Notes under the pieces: generated by a model
What the model was told of the DNA's origin: nothing
The model's input: only the letters and a program-made list of their open reading frames with translations
The model's database searches: none
In this document: in pieces, positions 43,228-51,191 of the stretch
Layout: every line of letters begins with the position of its first letter
How positions within the stretch are numbered: position 1 is the stretch's first letter
Position numbers and translations under genes: made by a program
NCBI RefSeq assembly: GCF_000154445.1
Contig: NZ_DS499569.1
Source of the DNA: Intestinibacter bartlettii
Lineage (GTDB): Bacteria > Bacillota > Clostridia > Peptostreptococcales > Peptostreptococcaceae
Length of the DNA stretch: 64,000 nucleotides
Strand: one strand, 5' to 3'

Positions 43228-44202
43228 TTAATTAAATTCTCTTTCTTTAACTTCAATATATTCATTAGCATTTTTTGCGCCTCGTCTTCTTATACTTGCG
43301 AAAACTGAGCCTGATATATTATGCCAAACACTAAATATAGCTCCTGGAAGTGTGGCAAGTGGATTCGCTGCAAAATTACTAGTTGCAAGTGATATTGCAA
43401 GTCCACTATTTTGCATCCCTACTTCTATTGCTACTGCTGTTGCTTTTTTATAATTCAAGTTGAATATCTTCGCAAAAGATAATCCAAGTAAAAGTCCACA
43501 TATATTATGTAGTACAACTACTACAAATACTATGGCTCCACAAGCTACTATCTTAGCTGCATTTGATCCTACTATTCCAGATATTAATAGCACTATTGCT
43601 ACTACTGAAATTAAAGGAAGTATATCTCTTATTTTTTCTACAAAATTAGGGAACAATTGATATATTAAAACTCCACCTAAAACAGGAAGTAATACTACCT
43701 TTACAACTGATAATATCATTGCTAAAAGTGAAACTTCTACCCATGATCCACCTAATAAGTATACTAAAATAGGTGTTATAAATGGCGCTAGCAAGGTTGA
43801 AAATATAGTCATTCCAACAGATAAAGCTGTATCTCCATCTGCAATATAAGTTATTACATTACTAGCTGTTCCTCCAGGACAGCATCCTACTAATATTACA
43901 CCAATTGCCAAATCAGGACTTAAATGAAATGCCTTTGCCAAGCAAAATGCCACAAGTGGCATAATTGTAAATTGTGCAAAACATCCTATAAGAAGCTCTT
44001 TTGGTCTTGTAAATACTATTTTAAAATCATCTAATTTTATAGTAAGTCCCATTCCAAACATCGCTATGCCAAGTAACAAACTTGTGTAATTCGTAGCCCA
44101 TGAAAATGTAGGTGGAAAACAAAAAGCTATAATAGATAATACTATAATTATTATCCCTATATATTTAGATGCAAAATTACTTATCTTAGCTATACTTTTC
44201 AT
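43228..44202 (-). CDS. panS: BASS-family transporter, probable pantoate/pantothenate transporter
   Basis: A 324-aa protein with ten helices. Conserved BASS segments are GMGLTIKLDDF, GVILVGCCPGGTASNVITY(IADGD) and VGMQNSGLAISLA. The family is named for bile acid:sodium symport, but bacterial members include PanS, which imports pantoate-pathway compounds. The ATG overlaps the panC stop (TAATG), so the two are translationally coupled. That context supports a role in pantothenate supply. Confidence 0.82.
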   Translation of the reverse strand: MKSIAKISNFASKYIGIIIIVLSIIAFCFPPTFSWATNYTSLLLGIAMFGMGLTIKLDDFKIVFTRPKELLIGCFAQFTIMPLVAFCLAKAFHLSPDLAIGVILVGCCPGGTASNVITYIADGDTALSVGMTIFSTLLAPFITPILVYLLGGSWVEVSLLAMILSVVKVVLLPVLGGVLIYQLFPNFVEKIRDILPLISVVAIVLLISGIVGSNAAKIVACGAIVFVVVVLHNICGLLLGLSFAKIFNLNYKKATAVAIEVGMQNSGLAISLATSNFAANPLATLPGAIFSVWHNISGSVFASIRRRGAKNANEYIEVKEREFN

Positions 44203-45047
44203 TATTTCACCTCAAAACTAAAGTTATCTATTAGTCTTGTCTTTCCGATATAAACAGCCATAGCCACTAATACATCTCTATCTACAGTCTCAACATCTTC
44301 CATAGTAAGACTATCAACCATAGATACATAATCTATTTTTGCTAAAGGTTCTTGATTTATAACTTTTTTCATTTCATCAAGCACTTCTTTAGCACTTATT
44401 CCTTCTTTTATTATTTTCATCCCTTTTTTAACTGATTTTGATAAACAAAGGGCTGCTTTTCTTTTCTTCATCACTTAAATAAGTATTTCTTGATGATTTA
44501 GCAAGTCCATCTTTCTTCACGGACTATAGGGGCAACCTACTACTTCAACATCAAAGTTCATATCTTGTACCATCTTTTTAATTATCGCTAATTGTTGTGC
44601 ATCTTTTTGACCAAAATAGGCTCTATCTGGTGCTACAATATTAAATAATTTTGATACTACTGTACAAACACCTTTAAAATGTATTGGTCTTGATTTTCCA
44701 CATAAATTATCTGATAGCCCTTCTATATTCATATATGTTTTTGGATTTTGATACATTTCTGATGGTTCTGGATGGAATATTAAATCTGCTCCTAGACTTT
44801 CACATAAAGCTTTATCTTTTTCTAAATCTCTTGGATAAGCCTCTAAATCTTCATTTGGTCCGAATTGTGTTGGATTTACGAATACTGATACCACTACTTT
44901 GTCATTTTGTTCTCTACATTTTTTAATAAGACTTGCATGTCCTTCATGCAAAAATCCCATTGTAGGAACTAAGCCTACAGTATACCCTTCTTTTCTCCAA
45001 TTTTTAACTGTGTTTCTTGTTTCTAAAACTGTTGTTGCAATTTTCAT
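44202..45047 (-). pseudogene. panC: Pantothenate synthetase, frameshifted
   Basis: Residues 1-173 are a normal PanC N-terminus (LVPTMGFLHEGHASLIKK, FVNPTQFGPNEDL, RAYFGQKDAQQL, VEVVGCP), which joins pantoate and beta-alanine. Then the frame hits TGA. The expected IVREEDGLAKSSRNTYLSDE appears in other frames, and the C-terminal 85 residues (RKAALCLSKSVKKG...) return in the original frame. Three single-base insertions are implied, near 44529-44532, 44512-44517 and 44457-44465. Together they restore the frame after about 22 wrong codons containing two stops. Total length otherwise equals a normal 280-aa PanC. Confidence 0.88.
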
Positions 45048-45357
45048 GTTTAACTTCTCCCTTTCTATTTCTAGAAGATAGCTATCTGAATTATAACATA
45101 TTGTATTTTATAGAAACTTTAATAATATAAAATAATTATTAATATTTAATTTTAATCTTTCTAAATCACAATAACATTCGTCTTATTACTTATGTATATA
45201 AGCAAGTTATTTTTAGAAGATTTTTATATAAATCAGATAAAGTATAGTTTGTTAAATACTATCTTCGTTTAAATTATATTATGTTTACATGAAAATTCCA
45301 ACTATTTTTTACCACAATTCTACATTTTTCTATTTTTTCTAATTCAAGAGATCTTAA
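45048..45357. other. AT-rich intergenic region
   Basis: 310 bp upstream of panC. It contains its GGGAG ribosome site and presumably its promoter. No gene, repeat or clear terminator is visible. Confidence 0.5.
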
Positions 45358-45888
45358 TTATAATAATTTTTCTATTTCTTTTTCTATTTTTTCAGGGTCT
45401 ACAGTAGGGGCAAATCTTTTTACTATTTTTCCATCTTTATCGATTAAAAACTTAGTGAAATTCCATTTTATTTCATCACCACTTGTATTAAATCCTTTAC
45501 TACTAAGAAAATCATATAATTCTTTAGATTTATCATCTTCATCAGCTTCTGGAGCTTCTGTTCTTAAGTATTTATAAACAGGATCTGCACCTTCGCCATT
45601 AACATCTATTTTTGAAAAACGTCTAAAAGTTGTTCCATAGTTTAATGTACAGAAACTTTTTATTTCTTCGTCATCACCAGGTGCTTGATTAAAGAATTGA
45701 TTACAAGGAAAATCTAATATTTCAAACCCTCTATCTTTATATTTATCATATAGTTTTTGAAGTCCTTCATATTGTGGTGTAAATCCGCATCCAGTAGCAG
45801 TATTAACTACTAAAAGTACTTTTCCTTTGTACTCATCTAATGATGCCATCTCTCCATTTGTGTCTTTTACTTTATAGTTGTATATCAT
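45358..45888 (-). CDS. Glutathione peroxidase-family thiol peroxidase 1
   Basis: A 176-aa protein. The peroxidatic residue is Cys34 in NTATGCGFTPQY; the Gln and Trp of the active site are in FPCNQF and KWNFTKFL. Cys in place of Sec, and no glutathione pathway in such clostridia, suggest thioredoxin as reductant. This copy has a longer internal region (TEAPEADEDDKSKELYDFLSS) than its paralogue at 46925. It is last in the cluster ohrR, gpx2, flavoprotein, gpx1. Confidence 0.93.
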   Translation of the reverse strand: MIYNYKVKDTNGEMASLDEYKGKVLLVVNTATGCGFTPQYEGLQKLYDKYKDRGFEILDFPCNQFFNQAPGDDEEIKSFCTLNYGTTFRRFSKIDVNGEGADPVYKYLRTEAPEADEDDKSKELYDFLSSKGFNTSGDEIKWNFTKFLIDKDGKIVKRFAPTVDPEKIEKEIEKLL

Positions 45889-45958
45889 TTTTTATCTCCT
45901 TTTGATATTAATTTTTATAAATTTTAGTATTTGTAAATATTATTAAAAAATGTATGTT

Positions 45959-46837
45959 TTATTTTATACTTTTACTTCTTCTTAAATTGTCAATATAGCT
46001 TACTGCTGAAAGTGCTGCTATGTTTCCCTCTCCTGCAGCTTTTACATATTGATATGGTGCTCCTACTATATCTCCTGCTGCAAAGCACCCTCTTATATTT
46101 GTTTCCATAAGACGATTTACTTTTATATGATTATTTTCAATTTCTAAGCCAGGCACTAACTGTTCAGGGTCAGAACTTTCTCTTAAAATAAAAATTCCAT
46201 CAGTTTTTATTTTAGATTTTTTTAGAATTAATTCATTTACAAAATCATTTCCTTTTATCTCAACAGGTATATCATTTACTATTTCTATAGATTTATCCAC
46301 ATCAACATATTCTTTATACATTGGAATATAATATACTTTCGATGCTATAGATGCCAAAAAGTTCGCTTCATTCTCTTCTTCTTTACTATATGATATAATT
46401 GTTACTATTTTATCTTTATATAAGGCAGCATCACAAGTAGCACAATATCCAACACCTCTACCTAAGAATTCTTTTTCTCCTTTTAATGATTTACCAAAGT
46501 TAACTCCTGTTGCTATTATCACAGATGTAGCTTCATATAGTCCTTGCTTTGACATTATTATAAAGTAATCTCCCATTGAATAAATATTTAATACATTATC
46601 TTCAGTTATTTTTATATCCATATAATCCATATGTTTTTGTAACTCATCTTTTATTTCAGACCCACTTCTATCAAAGAACCCTGGATAATTATTTATTTTA
46701 TGTGCTTTTACAAGTTTACTACTCATATCCTTACTTCCAAAGAATATAAAGTCTTTTTTTCTTATTTTTGCATTAAGTGCTGCAGACATGCCTGCTATTC
46801 CACTTCCGATTATTGCTATATCGTATCTTTTATCCAT
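45959..46837 (-). CDS. Thioredoxin reductase-like flavoprotein
   Basis: A 292-aa protein. FAD motif DIAIIGSGIAGMSAALNA is at the N-terminus, the redox pair is in GYCATCDAALY, and the second FAD site is GCFAAGDIV. The NAD(P)-binding loop is atypical: where TrxB has GGGxSA the sequence reads ISYSKEEENEANFLA, so it may accept electrons from a ferredoxin or other donor, as some clostridial flavin-dependent reductases do. Flanked by two peroxidases, it is probably their reducing system. Confidence 0.87.
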   Translation of the reverse strand: MDKRYDIAIIGSGIAGMSAALNAKIRKKDFIFFGSKDMSSKLVKAHKINNYPGFFDRSGSEIKDELQKHMDYMDIKITEDNVLNIYSMGDYFIIMSKQGLYEATSVIIATGVNFGKSLKGEKEFLGRGVGYCATCDAALYKDKIVTIISYSKEEENEANFLASIASKVYYIPMYKEYVDVDKSIEIVNDIPVEIKGNDFVNELILKKSKIKTDGIFILRESSDPEQLVPGLEIENNHIKVNRLMETNIRGCFAAGDIVGAPYQYVKAAGEGNIAALSAVSYIDNLRRSKSIK

Positions 46838-46876
46838 ATTATTTAACCTCTTTTATTAATTATTCGCCGTTTGTAT

Positions 46877-46912
46877 AATTTATATAAATTTAATTTAATT
46901 CAATCAATTTAT
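46877..46912 (-). promoter_or_regulatory. Operator-like AT repeat, copy A
   Basis: A 36-bp sequence found again at 47431-47466 with one difference. It lies 40-75 bp upstream of the flavoprotein gene. Similar AT-rich sequence recurs upstream of ohrR near 47950-47985. Confidence 0.5.
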
Positions 46913-46924
46913 CTTTAATTAAAT

Positions 46925-47404
46925 TTATATTTTTAATAACTCTTTAATATCATTTTCTATTTTATTAGGTTTCACAATAGGAGCATATCTCTTAATTACA
47001 TTTCCCTCTCTATCTATTATAAATTTAGTAAAATTCCATTTTATTTCATTTCCCATAACTCCACCTTTTTCATTTTTTAAAAATTTATAAAGTGGATGAG
47101 CATTTTTTCCGTTTACTTCTATCTTTTCAAACATATTAAATGATACTCCATAATTTAATTGGCAGAATGAGTGTATTTCTTCATTAGTACCTGAATCTTG
47201 TTTTGCAAATTGATTACATGGGAAACCTAATATTTCTAACCCTTGATCTTTATATTCTTTATATAATGCTTCTAATTCTTCAAATTGAGGTGTAAGTCCA
47301 CACTTACTTGCAGTATTTACTACTAATACTACTTTTCCTTTGTAATCTTCCATACTTACTTCTTGTCCATTCATTTTTCTTGCTTTAAAATCGTAAAATT
47401 TCAT
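46925..47404 (-). CDS. Glutathione peroxidase-family thiol peroxidase 2
   Basis: A 159-aa protein with Cys35 in NTASKCGLTPQF, FPCNQFAKQ and KWNFTKFI. It shares the fold with the copy at 45358 but is more compact. It is likely to reduce organic or hydrogen peroxides using thioredoxin-like donors. ATG 47404 has TTGGAGG. It is preceded by the repeat-type operator (47431-47466). Confidence 0.93.
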   Translation of the reverse strand: MKFYDFKARKMNGQEVSMEDYKGKVVLVVNTASKCGLTPQFEELEALYKEYKDQGLEILGFPCNQFAKQDSGTNEEIHSFCQLNYGVSFNMFEKIEVNGKNAHPLYKFLKNEKGGVMGNEIKWNFTKFIIDREGNVIKRYAPIVKPNKIENDIKELLKI

Positions 47405-47430
47405 TTTCTATCCTCCAATAATTCATTTTC

Positions 47431-47466
47431 AATTTATATAAATTTAATTTAACTCAATCAATTTAT
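47431..47466 (-). promoter_or_regulatory. Operator-like AT repeat, copy B
   Basis: 35 of 36 positions equal the copy at 46877-46912. It lies 27 bp upstream of the gpx2 start, between ohrR and gpx2. It is a candidate binding site for the adjacent MarR/OhrR regulator. Confidence 0.5.
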
Positions 47467-47486
47467 TTTAAATATAAGTTAGACAA

Positions 47487-47924
47487 TTATCTGCCTAACT
47501 TTTTTAGCATTTTATCTAAACTCTTTTTTAATTGAAGCATTTCATCTTTGTCAAATCCATCTAGTTTACAATACATCTGATCTGGAACTTCTACTATTTC
47601 CTTTTTCAAATCCATTGCCTTTTCTGCAAGTTCAACAATAACCATTCTATCATCATTTTTATCTCTGTACTTATTTACAAGACCCATAGCCTCTAATTTT
47701 TTTAAAACTGGTGTCAATGTTCCAGAATCTAAATAAAGTTTTTTTGCTAACTCTTTGAAAGGGGTCTTCTCCATTTCCCACATAGCCAACATTGTTACAT
47801 ATTGTGTGTATGTCAAATTATACTTTGATAACACAGGTTGATACATTTTTATAACTTCTCTTGATAAAGCATATAATGAAAAACATAGTTGATTATCAAG
47901 TTTTAACTTATCGTTCTCTGTCAT
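47487..47924 (-). CDS. ohrR: MarR/OhrR-family peroxide-sensing repressor
   Basis: A 145-aa protein with a winged helix (LAKKLYLDSGTLTPVLKKLEAMGLVNKYRDKNDDRMVIVELAEKA) and the OhrR sensing cysteine at residue 14 in LDNQLCFSLYALSR. Oxidation of this Cys by organic peroxides releases such repressors from DNA. ATG 47924 follows GAGAGGG; the frame's earlier GTG lies in the ribosome site. The downstream peroxidase genes are the obvious targets. Confidence 0.9.
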   Translation of the reverse strand: MTENDKLKLDNQLCFSLYALSREVIKMYQPVLSKYNLTYTQYVTMLAMWEMEKTPFKELAKKLYLDSGTLTPVLKKLEAMGLVNKYRDKNDDRMVIVELAEKAMDLKKEIVEVPDQMYCKLDGFDKDEMLQLKKSLDKMLKKLGR

Positions 47925-48066
47925 AATAATCACCCTCTCATTAATTTTATTAAATTTAATTGATGTAAATTGATTATAATTTTAATTTTACTTTTCGTCA
48001 AGTATTTTTTATAAATATATTTTTGGCAGATTAAATTATAGATATATTTTTTAAGTATTGATAGAC

Positions 48067-48104
48067 AAAAGAGGTTGTTTAATATTTTTTAAACAACCTC
48101 TTTT
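48067..48104 (-). terminator. Terminator of the kinase gene
   Basis: AAAAGAGGTTGTTTAA / TTAAACAACCTCTTTT, a perfect 16-bp stem that abuts the kinase stop codon. Confidence 0.92.
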
Positions 48105-49106
48105 TTAATTATCTTCTTTTATAATTTTTCTAACATATCTAAATCCATCAGATAATTTATCAAAACTTTGCTCAAATTCAATTATAATTTTGCACTTAAG
48201 TATCCACTTTCCATCTTTTTTATACATTGTAATAACTTTATCATCGTTTATCCAATTATAAACTCCATCCTCTTTTTCATATACCCAATCTAAATTTTTA
48301 TTTACTTTAGCCATATCATTTAAAATATCTAATACATCTTGATATCTTTTGTCAGCATCTATGTTAATGCATTTTTCAGTTATTTCAATTAACTTTCTAG
48401 GTATATGTGGGTAGTATTTTTTTCTAGATGGAAAACTTCCATTTACTATAGCATTTTTTAATTCTGTCATATTTTTGCTCTTTTTAACTTGTTTGTTATA
48501 TTCTTCTTCACCATTACACATTCTATATAATGTATTTCCAAATTGGTAAATATCAACGCGCACATCTACTCTCGAACTATAACATTGTTCGGGTGCAATA
48601 TGCTTGTAATATACATTTTTAAGTTTTCCAACACCGCTATGATTTATATTTATAGCTGAACCAAAATCAGCCAAAACAGCACATCCATAGTCATCTATTA
48701 ATATATTACTTGGTTTTATATCACAGTGAAGTATATTTTTTTTATGGATATAATAAAGACCACTCAAAATTTCTAAAGAGTACTTTACAATCTCCCTTAC
48801 AGTTAAATTTCTTTCTTGTAGTATATCTTGAAGTGATCCATTTTTATAATATGGCATGGATATATAAATATTGTCATCATCATATGTGGCATAATTTACT
48901 TTTACTATATTTTTATTTTCTATATCTTTAACATTTCTTACCTCGTCAAAGTATTTACTACTTTCCTTTATTTTATTTTTGTCTATTTGTTTTAACATGA
49001 AAATCTCATTTAGCTGAGTATCTTCTACTATATATAAAGAAGAATTTGCCCCATGTGATTGTATTTTTTTTACTATTCTCATATTTAATTTTGAATTTAT
49101 CTCCAT
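48105..49106 (-). CDS. Hanks-type serine/threonine protein kinase
   Basis: A 333-aa protein. ATP-site Lys K39 lies in MLKQ; the catalytic loop is HCDIKPSN (D129, N134, Cys replacing the usual Arg); DFG is at 147-149; an activation-segment APEQ follows. The kinase domain ends near residue 270 and a 60-residue C-terminal module (VYEKEDGVYNWINDDKVITMYKKDGKWILKC...) follows. No membrane helix or PASTA repeats are present, so it is not PrkC. HCD instead of HRD suggests no Arg-dependent activation-loop switch. Its start overlaps the 107-aa gene by 10 bp. Confidence 0.92.
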   Translation of the reverse strand: MEINSKLNMRIVKKIQSHGANSSLYIVEDTQLNEIFMLKQIDKNKIKESSKYFDEVRNVKDIENKNIVKVNYATYDDDNIYISMPYYKNGSLQDILQERNLTVREIVKYSLEILSGLYYIHKKNILHCDIKPSNILIDDYGCAVLADFGSAININHSGVGKLKNVYYKHIAPEQCYSSRVDVRVDIYQFGNTLYRMCNGEEEYNKQVKKSKNMTELKNAIVNGSFPSRKKYYPHIPRKLIEITEKCINIDADKRYQDVLDILNDMAKVNKNLDWVYEKEDGVYNWINDDKVITMYKKDGKWILKCKIIIEFEQSFDKLSDGFRYVRKIIKEDN

Positions 49107-49420
49107 GTTTTAACTCCCTTACTTATAAATAATTCCTCTAAAACACCTTCTATTTTTACAACTTCTCTCATCTCATCTATAAGAACTTTTATATCTTCAT
49201 CTCTATCTAAATTTCCAATATTAACCTTGTAATGCCCTATATTATACTCTTCTATAAAACTTCCCATTAAATTTCTAATATAATTTAACCTCTGAGGACT
49301 TGAATAACAAATTGGAAAAATTATTTCATTTCGTTTTAATATCTTTTTATTATTTGAAAAGTTTCTGAAAATGCTAAATTCTATCTTGTCCGAAAGTATA
49401 TTTATATCAATATATACCAT
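49097..49420 (-). CDS. Unknown 107-aa protein coupled to the kinase
   Basis: MVYIDINILSDKIEFSIFRN starts with two strands carrying an acidic residue, and the C-terminus reads VVKIEGVLEELFISKGVKTW. The strand-Asp and helix-Glu layout loosely recalls RNase H/RuvC-type folds, but I cannot confirm homology. The stop overlaps the kinase start, so the products are made together and may interact. GGGGGAG lies before ATG 49420. Confidence 0.65.
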   Translation of the reverse strand: MVYIDINILSDKIEFSIFRNFSNNKKILKRNEIIFPICYSSPQRLNYIRNLMGSFIEEYNIGHYKVNIGNLDRDEDIKVLIDEMREVVKIEGVLEELFISKGVKTWR

Positions 49421-49469
49421 TTTCTCAACTCCCCCATTTTATACTATTATATAATATGAAAGAAGTTTT

Positions 49470-49513
49470 AAAAGATGAACTATTTTCTTTTAATCTAAAT
49501 TAGTTCATCTTTT
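49470..49513 (-). terminator. Terminator of the subtilisin gene
   Basis: AAAAGATGAACTA / TAGTTCATCTTTT, a 13-bp stem with an 18-nt loop. Confidence 0.82.
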
Positions 49514-49531
49514 TCTATTTTTAGTTATAAT

Positions 49532-50503
49532 TTATCTTTGTTTTAAATATATAAGACCATTACCTTGAATAGTCCTAGGGTATTGCAATGTTTTTGTGTA
49601 TTTTATAAGTTGTGCATATAATTCTGATTCTGTCAATTCTCTTTGAAATACATCTCTTGACCAATTTTTAAGAAGTGCTACTGTTCCTGAAACATAAGGT
49701 GCCGCCATACTAGTTCCACTTAAACTTGCAAAACGATTATTTGGATACGTAGATATTATATCGACACCAGGAGCGACGCAATCTATAACTAAATTTGCAT
49801 TTGAAAATGATGCTGGTACTGCTTTTTTATCTACTGCCCCGACTGCTATTACATCTACATATGCAGCTGGATATGAGTATTCAAAATCATCGTAATTTCC
49901 ATCACCTTCATTTCCTGCAGCACATACTACTAATATATTGTTTTTTATTGCATTTTTTATTGCTCTTTCAAGTTTATTATCTTTTTCTGGCATTCCAAGC
50001 GACATTGATATTACATCAACTTTTAAATCTACAGCATAATTTACTGCATTTATTACCCAACTAGATTTTCCTGATCCTGTTCTATCTAGTGCCTTAAGTA
50101 TATATAACTCTGCTTCTGGTGCTGCCCCAATAACAGAATCCACTTTTCCATTAGCTGCAACAATTCCCGCTACATGAGTTCCATGACCAACTCTATCTAT
50201 TACTACATTAGGATCCTTATTATCTTCAGGAGTAAAGTTTCTAACTCCTGCAATATTATCTTTTAAACTTACATGATTTACATCACATCCTGTGTCAATA
50301 ATAGCAACTTTTATTCCTTGCCCTCTATAAGAGGCCTTCCACATATTTGGAGCATCAATCATGTTTATTCCATATGGATATGCTTTGCTTTTCACCCTTA
50401 AATTATCTCTATTCATAGTATAAGGAATTAATTTTACCTTTTGTTCTTTTGTCTCATTAGAGTCTTTAGCATCTTTTTTAAAGTTATGTTTGTTAATCTT
50501 CAT
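49532..50503 (-). CDS. Intracellular subtilisin-like serine protease
   Basis: A 323-aa S8 protease with the triad in VAIIDTGCD (Asp), GHGTHVAGI (His) and SGTSMAAPYVSG (Ser); the oxyanion Asn is in CAAGNEGDG. No signal peptide. The N-terminal extension contains LIPY (VKLIPYTMNRD), the inhibitory motif of intracellular subtilisin propeptides, which must be removed for activity. That places it in the ISP group that degrades cytosolic proteins. Confidence 0.93.
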   Translation of the reverse strand: MKINKHNFKKDAKDSNETKEQKVKLIPYTMNRDNLRVKSKAYPYGINMIDAPNMWKASYRGQGIKVAIIDTGCDVNHVSLKDNIAGVRNFTPEDNKDPNVVIDRVGHGTHVAGIVAANGKVDSVIGAAPEAELYILKALDRTGSGKSSWVINAVNYAVDLKVDVISMSLGMPEKDNKLERAIKNAIKNNILVVCAAGNEGDGNYDDFEYSYPAAYVDVIAVGAVDKKAVPASFSNANLVIDCVAPGVDIISTYPNNRFASLSGTSMAAPYVSGTVALLKNWSRDVFQRELTESELYAQLIKYTKTLQYPRTIQGNGLIYLKQR

Positions 50504-50633
50504 ATATATCCCTCATTTCAATATATAAACTCCCCTTTAAATTTTTTTAAAAAATTTCTTTATTTAGTATATTATCTATAAAATTTCTTTGTTCCTATTA
50601 TAATTTAGTTAAATCTACAGATATATGGCACAA

Positions 50634-50657
50634 AAAAATGGACCTAGGTCCATTTTT
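50634..50657 (-). terminator. Terminator of the exonuclease gene
   Basis: AAAAATGGACC / GGTCCATTTTT overlaps the stop codon at 50656 and is followed by T-rich sequence on the minus strand. Confidence 0.88.
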
Positions 50658-51180
50658 ATTCTACTTCATCTTTAATTGTTAAAAATAACTTAGCTGTTGC
50701 AAGTGTATCACTGTTTGCTCTATGTGCATGTTCATTTACTATATTGTAGTAGTTGCATGCTGTTTCAAGCTTTTTATTTTTGCCTTTATAAGATTTACAC
50801 CTTTTTAACATTTCTAATGTACAAATATGATTATTTATTTTTTCTAATCCAAGCAAATCTAAATAGTAATTTAAAAACTTAAGGTCAAATTTTGCATTAT
50901 GAGCTATTATTGTTGTATCTCCTACATATTTTCTAAAGTTAGGAAGTACAGTTTCTAAACTTTCTGCATCTTCTACCATATCATTAGTTATGCTAGTTAT
51001 ATTTGTTATATGTGAAGGTATTATTCCCTTTGGTTTTACAAGCCTTGAATAATTTCTTCCTATTTTATTATTTACTATTTCAGTAATACCGATTTCTATT
51101 ATTTCACACCCACTAAATGGGTCAAGTCCTGTTGTTTCTAAGTCTACAACAATATATTTATCATCATTATATTTATTCAT
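50656..51180 (-). CDS. DEDDh 3'-5' exonuclease (DnaQ/PolC epsilon type)
   Basis: A 174-aa protein with the four acidic positions in VVDLETTG (D, E), AHNAKFDLKFL (D) and HRANSDTLATAKL (D with the DEDDh His). It is a stand-alone proofreading-like exonuclease domain; the role in repair or RNA turnover is unknown. It lies 11 bp after the aldehyde dehydrogenase gene, so the two may share a transcript. Confidence 0.9.
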   Translation of the reverse strand: MNKYNDDKYIVVDLETTGLDPFSGCEIIEIGITEIVNNKIGRNYSRLVKPKGIIPSHITNITSITNDMVEDAESLETVLPNFRKYVGDTTIIAHNAKFDLKFLNYYLDLLGLEKINNHICTLEMLKRCKSYKGKNKKLETACNYYNIVNEHAHRANSDTLATAKLFLTIKDEVE

Positions 51181-51191
51181 ATTTATCTCCT

